A DNA stretch of 64,000 bases. Origin: JAKAVN01 sp963734845. GTDB lineage: Bacteria; Desulfobacterota; Binatia; Binatales; Binataceae. The DNA lies in assembly GCA_963734845.1 (NCBI GenBank), contig CAVTIS010000006.1:248001-312000 (forward strand), read 5' to 3'. Of the stretch, positions 35,413 to 43,309 are shown piece by piece. The notes beneath the pieces were generated by a model, which searched no databases, had not been told where the DNA came from, and worked only from the letters and a program-made list of their open reading frames with translations. The position numbers were made by a program, and so were the translations under genes. The stretch's first letter is position 1; each line of letters begins with the position of its first letter.

Positions 35413-36585
35413 CTAGAGCCCGATTATCCCGGCCAGCTCGCCGAGCAGGCGACGTGCGTCGAAGTATTCGCACGCGATCTCGCGCGCCGCGCGCGCGTGG
35501 CGCGGGTAATCCGCGGCGACCGCGCGCAGCGCCTCGACCGCCTCGGCGTCGTCGGCGAATCCCACCAGTCCGGCGCCGGCCGGGATGAACTTTTCAAACC
35601 CGGTGAACTGGGTCACCGCCGGCCGCCCGGCCGCGAGATAGCAGACCGTGCGGTCGCTGAACCACCCCGAATGCGTGCTGACGTAGAGATCCTTGGCGAC
35701 CGTGAACTCGCCGCGCGAAGCGCTGATATAGCCGCGGTAGGTATCGATATCGAGCGACATCGGAACCACCGGCCGGAAACTGAAGCCGCCCGCCAGCGCC
35801 CGCTCGTAGTCGGGCCCCGAAATCAGGTCGGTTGCGAGCTCGACGGCCACTGCGGCCCGGCGCGGAACGTCGAGCATTTTGACAAAGTTGACGTGCTTGG
35901 ACCAGTGATAGGTGCGCCCGCCAAACTCGACGTCGTTACCCTTGTTGCGCCACGTGCCGACGGTGGTGAATGCCGCCGGCATCGGCGCGGCGCTCTGCGC
36001 GGGCCATTCGCCGAGCAGCACCGGGGGGCGCGTCGGATGCCATCGCAGGCCCGTTGTCGGCAGCAGGCAATCGGGCTCGCCGATATTGGCGGCGTAAGTG
36101 AAGTGTACGCGATGCGCATCGAGCACTTGCGTCATCAGAGGATCGCCGTCGGCATAGCGCACCTGTGCCCCTCCGGGATCGGTTTCCAGATAAACCAGGC
36201 AGCGCGTGCGCCGATGCTCCTCGCGCGGCTCGGTCGCGCCGCAGAGATTGATGACCGCGTCAGCCTCGGCCAGCAGTTGCAGGCTGCGCTCCCGTCCCAT
36301 CCCCAGGTACTCGCCGCTGGTCACGTCGAAAAATGCCCAGCGGTCGCGAAACCCATAACGCTCCATCACCGCCGCGAGCAGCTTTAGATTGCGGCCAGCA
36401 TTGGGCGACACCGTATCGGCGATCGGGTCGAAGACCCACGCGCCGTGATCTTCGAGGTAGTAAACGTCGAACCCCAGTTCCCGCAGGCCGACCAGATGAT
36501 GGATGAGCTGCCACATCACGCCCGCGAACGGATAGCGCGCGGCCAGATGCAGGACAACAATTTTTCCCTTGTGCTTTCTGGTCAT
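35413..36585 (-). CDS. Glycosyltransferase-like protein
   Basis: A 390-residue protein of GT-B appearance. The N-terminal domain begins IVVLHLAARYPFAGVMWQLI, and the C-terminal half has the nucleotide-sugar region DLYVSTHSGWFSDRTVCYLA followed by GRPAVTQFTGFEKFIPAGAG, in which the Glu near GFE is a usual donor-binding acid. Sugar donor and acceptor are unknown. The stop lies 3 bases from the start of the MscS gene, so they are probably translated together. A cell-surface glycan role is a guess from family and neighbours (ddl, rdgB). Confidence 0.7.
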   Translation of the reverse strand: MTRKHKGKIVVLHLAARYPFAGVMWQLIHHLVGLRELGFDVYYLEDHGAWVFDPIADTVSPNAGRNLKLLAAVMERYGFRDRWAFFDVTSGEYLGMGRERSLQLLAEADAVINLCGATEPREEHRRTRCLVYLETDPGGAQVRYADGDPLMTQVLDAHRVHFTYAANIGEPDCLLPTTGLRWHPTRPPVLLGEWPAQSAAPMPAAFTTVGTWRNKGNDVEFGGRTYHWSKHVNFVKMLDVPRRAAVAVELATDLISGPDYERALAGGFSFRPVVPMSLDIDTYRGYISASRGEFTVAKDLYVSTHSGWFSDRTVCYLAAGRPAVTQFTGFEKFIPAGAGLVGFADDAEAVEALRAVAADYPRHARAAREIACEYFDARRLLGELAGIIGL

Positions 36586-36681
36586 CGAGTGAGCGCGAGA
36601 ATCGGCCTCTCAGGACTCACAGCCTGCGCACGGCGCGGTGCCGATGCAAGCGCGCGCGCCATCTCAGCCGCGGCCTGCGGC

Positions 36682-37380
36682 TTAGGCTATATAAAGGAGA
36701 TCGGCGCGCAAGCCCTCGAGAGCGGCGCGGCGCTGACTGAGACGCGCCGCGTCTTCGTCGGAAAGCTCGCCGAGATAACATCCACGCTCAGGCAAGAAGA
36801 GCACCGCGCGGTACGGAAACCCCTTGCGCATCCGCGGCCACACCCGATTTGCGATGACGCCCTCCAGCGCCGCCTCGCTCACGCGTTCATGGATGCGGCC
36901 GCGCTCCTGCCCATCCTCCTGCCCATCCTCGTGCCCAGCCCCGCGTTCATGCTCGCGCCCATGTTCCCGCCCATGTTCCCGATAGACGAGCGCGGCGGCC
37001 GCGCGCAAACGCGCGCCGCGACGCGCCGGTTCCACACCGGCCATCCGGCGAATCACTTCGTCGGCGAGCGCGCGATCGAGGTCGCGATGCGCGGCGGCAT
37101 CGCCGGCGAGCCATCGATGAGATCGCACGCCGGGCTCGCCGCCGAGCGCGTCCACCATCAAGCCGCCGTCATCAGCGATCGTCGGCAGATTGGCGCGGGC
37201 GAAATAGAAGCGTGCCTTGAGCAGCGCGTTCTCGATAAAGGTGGTGCCGGTTTCTTCCGGCGCGCGATCGTCAAGGCCGGCCTCGCGCAGCGACAGCGGC
37301 GCGAGATCGTAGCCGCGCAGCAACAGCCGGTACTCGTCGAGCTTGGCCGGATTGGTGGTGGCAACCAGCAGAAGTTTCAT
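36682..37380 (-). CDS. rdgB: RdgB/HAM1 non-canonical purine NTP pyrophosphatase with repeat insertion
   Basis: A 232-residue enzyme that hydrolyses dITP/XTP to monophosphates to keep deaminated purines out of DNA. Core motifs are ATTNPAKLDEYR, ETGTTFIENALLKARFY and ADDGGLMVDALGGEPGVRS. The usual length is about 200 residues. The excess is a hydrophilic insertion at about 132-166, with 12-base tandem units giving REHG twice and EDGQ twice, just before the conserved VIANRVWPRMRKGFPYRAVL strand. The active-site region looks intact. Confidence 0.88.
   Translation of the reverse strand: MKLLLVATTNPAKLDEYRLLLRGYDLAPLSLREAGLDDRAPEETGTTFIENALLKARFYFARANLPTIADDGGLMVDALGGEPGVRSHRWLAGDAAAHRDLDRALADEVIRRMAGVEPARRGARLRAAAALVYREHGREHGREHERGAGHEDGQEDGQERGRIHERVSEAALEGVIANRVWPRMRKGFPYRAVLFLPERGCYLGELSDEDAARLSQRRAALEGLRADLLYIA
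36891..36990 (-). repeat. 12-base tandem repeats inside rdgB
   Basis: On the plus strand CCTGCCCATCCT occurs twice in a row (about 36908-36931) and CGCCCATGTTCC twice (about 36956-36979), with a degenerate middle. Because the unit is 12 bases, copy-number changes keep the frame and add or remove four residues. Confidence 0.75.
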
Positions 37381-37414
37381 CGCGCCGGCGAACTAATCTT
37401 TGGCCTCGCAGGCG

Positions 37415-38587
37415 TCATTGCCCTTTGACCTCGTAAGTTATCTTGAGCGCCGCGCGCTCGCGATGCTCCTCGAGCGCGAGCTCGATCAAGCGATCGATGA
37501 GCTGCGCAAGCGGCAGACCCGAAGCCTCCCACAGTTTGGGATACATGCTTATCGCAGTAAAGCCGGGAATCGTGTTGACCTCGTTGACGTAGATTTCGCT
37601 GAGCGCCGGGCGGGCCAGAAAATCGACCCGCGCCATCCCGCGCAGCCCCAGCGCGCGAAACGCGCCGCACGCGAGTTCGCGCAGATGCTCGCTCTGCGAC
37701 GCGGTCAGCGCGGCCGGAATCTTGACCTCGGCGCCCGCCGGGTCGATGTACTTGGACTCGTAGCTGTAGAACTCGTGGCGGCCCCTGAGAATGATCTCGC
37801 CGGGAATCGACGACTCGGGGTGTTCATTGCCGAGCACCGCACATTCGAGCTCGCGGCCAACGCAGGCGGCCTCGATCAGGACCTTGCGGTCGTAAGCAAA
37901 AGCGTCCTCGAGCGCCGCGCCGAGCGCGCTCTCGCTCTTGACCTTGCTGATCCCGACCGACGAGCCGAGCGCATTGGGCTTGACGAATACCGGGTACTCG
38001 AGCGAACGCGCGAGGTCGGCCACGCGCCCGGGATTCTCTCTCCACTGCCAGCGCTCGACCGTTGCGTAGCGCACGATCGGCAACCCGGCGTCCCGCAGCA
38101 GCCGCTTCTGGACGTCCTTGTCCATCCCAACCGCCGAGCCGAGCACGCCCGCGCCAACGTAAGGCAATCCCGCGAGCTCCAGCAGCCCCTGCACCGTGCC
38201 GTCCTCGCCGTAACTGCCGTGAAGGACTGGAAAGACCACGTCGAGCGGTCCCGGCAGCTTCGCGATTCCTCGCTCCTTGCCGGCTCCGGCGCGCGGAACA
38301 TCCTCCGGCGCCTCGACCAGCGAGTGGCCGGCGGGATGCGGCAGCAGGCTGACCTCGATACCGCCGCCGGCGAGCGCCTCCAGACGCGGGGCCGCCTCGG
38401 TCAGCATCCGGATCGCGTCGGCGCGCAAGTACCAGCGGCCGTCGCGTCCGATCCCGATCGGCACTACTTCATAACGCGCCGAGTCCATTGCCGACATCAC
38501 GGTCAGCGCCGAACGCAACGAAATTTCGTGCTCGCTCGAGCGTCCGCCGAACAGCACGCCGACCCGGATTTTCTTTGGATCAGCCAT
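37415..38587 (-). CDS. ddl: D-alanine--D-alanine ligase
   Basis: A 390-residue ATP-grasp ligase making the D-Ala-D-Ala dipeptide for peptidoglycan. Motifs: VGVLFGGRSSEHEISLRSA at the N-terminus, HGSYGEDGTVQGLLELAGLP, the ATP-grasp VFVKPNALGSSVGISKV, and the metal site EIYVNEVNTIPGFTAISMYP. ATG at 38587 starts the normal N-terminus; the frame extends 35 codons upstream without family similarity. It is 34 bases upstream of rdgB. Confidence 0.94.
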   Translation of the reverse strand: MADPKKIRVGVLFGGRSSEHEISLRSALTVMSAMDSARYEVVPIGIGRDGRWYLRADAIRMLTEAAPRLEALAGGGIEVSLLPHPAGHSLVEAPEDVPRAGAGKERGIAKLPGPLDVVFPVLHGSYGEDGTVQGLLELAGLPYVGAGVLGSAVGMDKDVQKRLLRDAGLPIVRYATVERWQWRENPGRVADLARSLEYPVFVKPNALGSSVGISKVKSESALGAALEDAFAYDRKVLIEAACVGRELECAVLGNEHPESSIPGEIILRGRHEFYSYESKYIDPAGAEVKIPAALTASQSEHLRELACGAFRALGLRGMARVDFLARPALSEIYVNEVNTIPGFTAISMYPKLWEASGLPLAQLIDRLIELALEEHRERAALKITYEVKGQ

Positions 38588-38811
38588 CTTTGAACCGCCC
38601 CCCCGCCCGCGCGCCTTTGGATCGCACGCGCTCCTGGCCGTCTCCGCAGCTAATATAATGCAGCATCCCGATGGCGCCGTCGATTGTGCCACGCTGGCGC
38701 CGCGGTATCGAGCGCCGTGCGCTCGGCCGCCGCAGATGAGCGCTCAGCAGATGCGGCTCGGAGGATCGCGTCGGTGCTAGAGCCGCGAGCGATTGGCCGC
38801 CCGCGCAGGCG

Positions 38812-40266
38812 CTACGGACGGTAGTTGGGCGCTTCCTTGGTCACGAAGACGTCGTGCACGTGGCTTTCGCGCTGGCCCGCGTCGGTGACGCGGATGAAGC
38901 GGGCGCGCCGGCGCAGCTCGGTGAGGTTGGCCGACCCGATATAACCCATTCCGGACTGCAGGCCGCCCACCAATTGCTCGATATTGGAGGCGAGCGGTCC
39001 GCGATGCGGCACGCGGCCTTCGATTCCCTCGGGCACCAGCTTGCTCTCCTCGACGTCGCTCTGGCCGTAGCGGTCGCGCACCCGCTCGCTCATCGCGCCT
39101 AGCGATCCCATCCCGCGATAGAGCTTGTAGGTGCGGCCCTGGTAGAGAATCGTCTCGCCGGGACTCTCTTCGCTGCCGGCGAAAAGCGATCCGATCATCA
39201 CGGTCGCGGCGCCCGCCGCGAGCGCTTTCACGATGTCGCCCGAGAAACGGATGCCGCCGTCGGCGACCAGCGGGATGCCGCGCGGCTCGGCGACCGAGAC
39301 GCAATCCATGATGGCGGTTATCTGCGGCACGCCGACGCCCGAAATCACCCGCGTGGTGCAAATCGATCCGGGGCCCATTCCGACCCGCAGCGCGTCGGCT
39401 CCCGCGTCGATCAGGGCCTTCGCGCCTTCGGCGGTGGCGACGTTGCCGGCCACCACGTCGACCTCGGGATGGGCGAGCTTGGTCGCCCGTAGCGCGTCGA
39501 TCACGTTGCGCGAATGGCCGTGGGCGGTGTCGATGACCATCACGTCGACGCCCGCGTGCACCAGCGCGGCGGCGCGCTCCTCGCGCTCGGGTCCCACGCC
39601 AATCGCGGCGCCGACCCGCAGCCGGCCCATCTTATCCTTGCTCGAATGCGGATGGCGCGTCGCCTTATCCATGTCCTTGACCGTGATGAGACCGCACAGG
39701 CGCTGGCGCTCGTCGACCAGGGGCAGCTTTTCGATACGATGAGCCTGCAAAATCTCCTTGGCCTGGTCGAGACTGATTCCGGGATGAGCGGTGATGACAT
39801 GAGTGGTCATCACTTCGCGCACCAGCTTGTCCAGCCGCTTCTCGAAGCGCAGATCGCGGTTGGTCAGGATGCCGACCAGGCGGCCGTCGGCGACCACCGG
39901 CAGGCCCGAGATGCCGCGGCGCTCCATGGTCGCGAGCGCGTCGGCGATCTTCTGTTCGGGATGCACCGTGACCGGATCTGCGATCATCCCGCTTTCGTAC
40001 TTCTTCACCGCCGCGACCTCGGCGGCCTGGCGTTCGATAGTGAGGTTGCGATGGATGAATCCGAGGCCGCCCATCTGCGCGATCGCAATCGCGGAGCGCG
40101 ACTCGGTCACCGTGTCCATCGGACTCGAAACCAGCGGGATGCGCAGGCGGATATTGGGCGTCAGCATCGTCGCGACGTCGCAGCTTGACGGCAGCAGGTC
40201 GGAAGCCTGCGGTAGCAGCAGCACGTCGTCGAAGGTGAGTCCCTCGCGAAGCTCCGAATGGGGCAT
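38812..40266 (-). CDS. guaB: Inosine-5'-monophosphate dehydrogenase
   Basis: A 484-residue IMPDH that converts IMP to XMP with NAD+, the committed step of GMP synthesis. The barrel starts LTFDDVLLLPQ, two CBS domains occupy about 95-205 (MIADPVTVHPEQKIADALAT; VITAHPGISLDQAKEILQAH), the catalytic loop is GPGSICTTRV with its Cys, and the flap is RYGQ. AAGGAGA lies before the ATG and overlaps the stop codon of a short leader reading frame. Upstream is a terminator-like hairpin, suggesting attenuation. Confidence 0.97.
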   Translation of the reverse strand: MPHSELREGLTFDDVLLLPQASDLLPSSCDVATMLTPNIRLRIPLVSSPMDTVTESRSAIAIAQMGGLGFIHRNLTIERQAAEVAAVKKYESGMIADPVTVHPEQKIADALATMERRGISGLPVVADGRLVGILTNRDLRFEKRLDKLVREVMTTHVITAHPGISLDQAKEILQAHRIEKLPLVDERQRLCGLITVKDMDKATRHPHSSKDKMGRLRVGAAIGVGPEREERAAALVHAGVDVMVIDTAHGHSRNVIDALRATKLAHPEVDVVAGNVATAEGAKALIDAGADALRVGMGPGSICTTRVISGVGVPQITAIMDCVSVAEPRGIPLVADGGIRFSGDIVKALAAGAATVMIGSLFAGSEESPGETILYQGRTYKLYRGMGSLGAMSERVRDRYGQSDVEESKLVPEGIEGRVPHRGPLASNIEQLVGGLQSGMGYIGSANLTELRRRARFIRVTDAGQRESHVHDVFVTKEAPNYRP

Positions 40267-40277
40267 TGAGAGTCTCC

Positions 40278-40352
40278 TTATGAAAAAAAGCCCGCGGGCA
40301 TCCGCGGGCCTTCAACCATGTCGTTGGATGCTGCGGTTTGGTGCAGCGCCAT
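40278..40352 (-). CDS. Candidate 24-residue guaB leader peptide
   Basis: A frame starting at ATG (40352) and ending TAA (40280-40278) reads MALHQTAASNDMV then EGPRMPAGFFS. It runs through the terminator hairpin, and its TAA is the first part of the TAAGGAG ribosome-binding site of guaB. The ATG lies about 5 bases after the predicted -10 element, so it would be translated from a leaderless transcript. This layout suits translation-controlled attenuation but could be coincidental. Confidence 0.45.
   Translation of the reverse strand: MALHQTAASNDMVEGPRMPAGFFS
40283..40310 (-). terminator. Terminator/attenuator in the guaB leader
   Basis: On the minus strand CCGCGGATGCCCGCGGGC forms an 8-bp GC stem (plus-strand arms 40290-40297 and 40302-40309) followed by seven T residues. 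It lies 10 bases before the guaB Shine-Dalgarno sequence. No minus-strand gene lies immediately upstream, since the neighbour is divergent, so it must act within the guaB leader itself. Confidence 0.82.
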
Positions 40353-40357
40353 AACGC

Positions 40358-40386
40358 AATTTAACAAAATGGACCCGCGCGATCAA
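40358..40386 (-). promoter_or_regulatory. guaB promoter
   Basis: On the minus strand TTGATC (40386-40381), 17-base spacer, TAAATT (40363-40358). Predicted transcription start is near 40351, giving a leader of about 85 bases. Confidence 0.62.
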
Positions 40387-40420
40387 TTCGACCGATTATC
40401 AGTCTCGCTCGCGATCATCT

Positions 40421-40468
40421 CACGGCCAACTCGTCAGGGTCACGGCCGACTCGTCAGGGCCAACTCGC
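40421..40468. repeat. Two and a half 20-base direct repeats
   Basis: CACGGCCAACTCGTCAGGGT, then CACGGCCGACTCGTCAGGGC, then CAACTCG, in tandem between the divergent guaB and ZIP genes. A tandem binding site or slippage product; no match to a known operator that I recognise. Confidence 0.7.
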
Positions 40469-40569
40469 ATGCGGCAAATGCACATGGGCCCGACGCGGCT
40501 TGTGTGCGGCGCGAGGTTGTGGCGCGGGCGGGCGTATGTTAGCCAAGCTCGATCCGCCTGGCGGCTAAA

Positions 40570-41310
40570 ATGACCCTGCAGTTCTTCGCCTATCTTTTGG
40601 CCGTCACCGCGGCCGAACTCATCGGCGGGCTTTCGCCGCTGGTCCGCGACTGGTCGTATCGCGGCTTGATCCTGCCGGTCAGCTTCTCGGGCGGAGTGCT
40701 GCTCGGCGCCGCCTTCTTCGAGATGATTCCCGACAGCGCGCCCGCGCTCGGCCCGCACCTGGGAGCGCCGCTGGTCGCGGGCTTTCTGATGATCTTCGTG
40801 CTCGAGCATTTCGTGCTCGTCCATCCGCATCCCGAGGACGCCGCCGAGCATGGCCAGGCGCATCACATTCATTTCGGCCTGACCGCTTACGTCGGCATCT
40901 CCTTTCACAATCTGCTCGACGGACTCGCGATCAGCGCGACCTATCGGAGCCCGGCGCTGGGCAGCGCGGTGCTGATGGCGATCGTATTTCACAAGGTCCC
41001 GACCTCGTTTGCGCTGACCAGCCTGCTGATGCTCGATCGCTGGAAGCGCCGGTCGATCGTCTTCTGGATGAGCCTGTTCGCGCTGGCGACGCCGCTCGGC
41101 GCAATCGTCACGTGGCTGTTCCTGCGCGACGCGGGCAGCGTGATCTTGGCGGGCGCGGTGGCGCTGTCGGCGGGATCGTTCCTCGCGATCGCGACCTCGG
41201 ACATCCTGCCGCAGATCAGCCGCTCCGATCATAATCGCGCGGCGACGCTCACGGCGCTGTTCGCGGGACTCGCGCTCGGCTGGCTCAGCCGGCTGCTGGC
41301 CGGCGGCTGA
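40570..41310 (+). CDS. ZIP-family divalent metal transporter
   Basis: A 246-residue membrane protein with about eight helices. The metal-path motifs are in helices 4 and 5: GISFHNLLDGLAISATY and VFHKVPTSFALTSLLM. Canonical ZIPs have HNxPEG and HExPEG; here the second motif lacks the Glu, so the binuclear centre is altered and ion specificity is uncertain. A His-rich loop (VHPHPEDAAEHGQAHHIHF, about 93-111) lies before helix 4, as in many zinc ZIPs. It is divergent from guaB. Confidence 0.85.
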   Translation: MTLQFFAYLLAVTAAELIGGLSPLVRDWSYRGLILPVSFSGGVLLGAAFFEMIPDSAPALGPHLGAPLVAGFLMIFVLEHFVLVHPHPEDAAEHGQAHHIHFGLTAYVGISFHNLLDGLAISATYRSPALGSAVLMAIVFHKVPTSFALTSLLMLDRWKRRSIVFWMSLFALATPLGAIVTWLFLRDAGSVILAGAVALSAGSFLAIATSDILPQISRSDHNRAATLTALFAGLALGWLSRLLAGG

Positions 41311-41346
41311 TCGCGCCGCTCGCTCGAGTCGCGCATCGCGCGCGGC

Positions 41347-42177
41347 TCACCGCTCGTCGTTCGGCTCCTTCCATTGTTCAGGATAGAGCAGTAGCAAGTC
41401 GCCGCCGAGATTGCGCACCAGGAAGCGCTGGACCTCCGCCACCGCGCGCTCAAGCGCGCGGCCGCCGATGAGCCAATGGCCGCGGCCGCGCACGACCCGA
41501 ATCGCCGCGCCGATCCGCTCGGCGAGTCTGCCGGTATCCTCGAGCGGCGCAAACGGGTCGGAGTCTCCCGCAAGTATCAGCCGCGGCACGGCGCGTGGGT
41601 TGTTGGCAAGCTTGGTCTCGACGAATTTGATTCCGCCACGCGTCACTTCGCGCGCCGCGCCTGCCTCGTCGGCCATCAGAGACCTCACGAGCGCCTCGCG
41701 TTGGAACGGCTCGGCGTCGGCCAGCAGATGAAAGAGCGCCGCGCCGCGCGGCGGCTTGAGTGCGCGGCCGAACAGGCGCGACGGCCAGTTCGCCGCGCCC
41801 ATCACCAGCGGCGATTTAAGCCCGGGCAGCATCGGCGCGAGCGCGACCGCGGCCCTCACCTGCGGAAGTGCGACCGCGCCGAGCGCGAGCAAGCCGCCCA
41901 ACCCGTGGCCGACGACGATCGCGTCGCGCGCGAGCGCTGTCAGAGCTTCGGCCAGAAGCGCTACGAGATTGTCGAAGCCGTCGGCGCGCGTGACTTGCGC
42001 CGCCGCGCGCAGATCCGGCGCATAGACCTCCCATCCGATACTCGCGAAGTATCCACGCGCGACCGCGAGATGGCGCGCAGTGGTAAAAAGTTCAGGCAGC
42101 AGTATCAGCGGCCACGCGAACTTCAGCGGTTCGGGCCGCTCACATTCGGCCGGGATTCGGCCAAGCCGGGTCTCCAT
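41347..42177 (-). CDS. Alpha/beta-hydrolase-fold protein lacking the nucleophile
   Basis: A 276-residue alpha/beta-hydrolase-fold protein. The nucleophile elbow reads VVGHGLGG: where the G-x-S-x-G motif should carry Ser (or Cys/Asp) there is Gly. The acid (LAGDSDPFAP) and His (GRGHWLIGG) motifs remain. It is therefore either a non-hydrolytic member or uses different chemistry. ATG at 42177 starts METRLGRIP; the frame is open further upstream. It lies downstream of a minus-strand terminator, so it needs its own promoter. Confidence 0.72.
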   Translation of the reverse strand: METRLGRIPAECERPEPLKFAWPLILLPELFTTARHLAVARGYFASIGWEVYAPDLRAAAQVTRADGFDNLVALLAEALTALARDAIVVGHGLGGLLALGAVALPQVRAAVALAPMLPGLKSPLVMGAANWPSRLFGRALKPPRGAALFHLLADAEPFQREALVRSLMADEAGAAREVTRGGIKFVETKLANNPRAVPRLILAGDSDPFAPLEDTGRLAERIGAAIRVVRGRGHWLIGGRALERAVAEVQRFLVRNLGGDLLLLYPEQWKEPNDER

Positions 42178-42256
42178 CGCAACTACGTTGCGCCACGCGC
42201 CTCGCGCGCCGCAAGCGGCGTTCGCGCGCCTGAGCGATCGCGCTGGCGCAGCGCGC

Positions 42257-42289
42257 AAAAAAAAGAGGGCCCCCTTTCAGGGGCCCTCT
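42257..42289 (-). terminator. Strong intrinsic terminator for the Lys-rich small gene
   Basis: Arms AGAGGGCCCC (42264-42273) and GGGGCCCTCT (42280-42289), loop CTTTCA, with eight consecutive A on the plus strand (eight T in the minus-strand RNA). It lies about 90 bases after the stop of the 31-residue gene. Confidence 0.92.
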
Positions 42290-42315
42290 CGCGGTACGGG
42301 GTTAATCACCCCGGC

Positions 42316-42339
42316 TTATCGCAGCAGCATGCCCGGCAT
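42316..42339 (-). other. Seven-codon mini-ORF in the small-gene transcript
   Basis: ATG at 42339 opens MPGMLLR and a stop, with GGAGG about 9 bases upstream inside a small hairpin (CCTCCGG/CCGGAGG, 42349-42366). It may be translated or be an accident of the 3' region. Confidence 0.25.
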
Positions 42340-42379
42340 CTTGGCCAGCCTCCGGGTTTCCGGAGGAAAACTTATGCCG

Positions 42380-42475
42380 TTACTTCTTCTTTTTCTTGCC
42401 GGCTTTCTTCTTCATACTCGTCTTCAGTTTAGGCTTGGACTTTTTAGCAGAACTTCTTTTCTTCTTTACTGGCAT
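42380..42475 (-). CDS. 31-residue Lys-rich small protein
   Basis: On the minus strand an excellent Shine-Dalgarno sequence (AAGGAGGGT) precedes an ATG by 4 bases. The product begins MPVKKKRSSAKKSKPK and ends AGKKKKK: 16 of 31 residues are Lys, one is Arg and none is acidic. Such a peptide should bind nucleic acid or ribosomes. Its expression signals are complete: near-consensus promoter, AT-rich upstream region, about 80-base leader, and a strong terminator. I do not recognise the family; it is much shorter than histone-like tails and differs from ribosomal protein bTHX. Confidence 0.82.
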   Translation of the reverse strand: MPVKKKRSSAKKSKPKLKTSMKKKAGKKKKK

Positions 42476-42564
42476 AGATACCCTCCTTAACAGTTGCTGC
42501 TGCCGGACAAGCTCCCGAAACCCTTTAAGCCTCTGGCGGGGCCATGACCTCGCCTACAGGCCGG

Positions 42565-42593
42565 ATTATAGAAACCTGTTCTTCAAAAATCAA
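42565..42593 (-). promoter_or_regulatory. Near-consensus promoter of the Lys-rich small gene
   Basis: On the minus strand TTGATT (42593-42588), exactly 17 bases, TATAAT (42570-42565). This is the best sigma-70 match in the window. Transcription would start near 42558 and end at 42257, giving an RNA of about 300 bases. Confidence 0.88.
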
Positions 42594-42605
42594 GCGAAAC
42601 GCTGA

Positions 42606-42619
42606 TTCTTTATAAAGAA
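42606..42619. promoter_or_regulatory. AT-rich palindrome upstream of the small-gene promoter
   Basis: TTCTTTATAAAGAA is a perfect 14-bp palindrome centred about 55 bases before the predicted start site. It continues into an A/T run (42620-42629). It could be an UP element or an activator site. Confidence 0.5.
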
Positions 42620-42727
42620 ATTTTAAAATCGTAAGAAGCCTTGCTCTGCCTCGCCTTTGCCAGATTAGAATGGTGTTCAGTCATAAGTCCGCTTGAAATT
42701 CGAGGCAAGCCTTTTTACGATGCTCTT

Positions 42728-43081
42728 GTGAACCGCTGGAGTCTCTACCTCCGCCGCCAGTGGCTGACGCTGGTCCTGACCGCCGTCTGCGGCCTGCTGG
42801 CGGTGGACTTTTTTACAGGGCCGCTGGGCCTGCGGGACCTCGTGGTCCTGCGCGAGCGGCGCTCACAACTGGAGGCCGCGCACAAGGAGTTGCTCAAGTC
42901 CAACGCGGCGTTGAAGCTCAAGCTCAGCCGGCTGCACGACGACGACCGCTATCTCGAACGCCGTATCCGTGAACAGCTCGGCTATGTGCGGCCCGACGAA
43001 CTGGTCTATCGCTTCGCCACCGAAGATTCGTCGCAGGGCTCGGCGCGAGATTTATCCGACGATCATCGGGCCGATCGTTAG
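42728..43081 (+). CDS. ftsB: FtsB/DivIC-like septum protein
   Basis: A protein of about 117 residues: a short cytoplasmic N-terminus, one membrane helix (LTLVLTAVCGLLAVDFF), then a periplasmic coiled coil (LRERRSQLEAAHKELLKSNA) and the family end motif RRIREQLGYVRPDELVYRF. FtsB bridges FtsQ and FtsL in the divisome. The GTG at 42728 is preferred because it places the helix normally; the frame is open to a TTG at 42641. No clear Shine-Dalgarno sequence is seen for either. Confidence 0.8.
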   Translation: MNRWSLYLRRQWLTLVLTAVCGLLAVDFFTGPLGLRDLVVLRERRSQLEAAHKELLKSNAALKLKLSRLHDDDRYLERRIREQLGYVRPDELVYRFATEDSSQGSARDLSDDHRADR

Positions 43082-43309
43082 GCCGCGGACCGATCGTTAG
43101 GCCGCGCGATCGCCGCCGAGAATTCCTCGATCGCCGAAAATTTTTACCACGGCGTTCCTGCAATGAGCGCCGCGCCCTGGCGCGCGCGCGGCACTTGCTT
43201 GACTGTGGCGCCGTCATGCGATTTCCTTCATCGCGCGCACGAGGACCGACCGGACCGACCGCCGGACCGATCAGATCGACACAGCCAAGACCGAACACGA
43301 CAGATCCCG

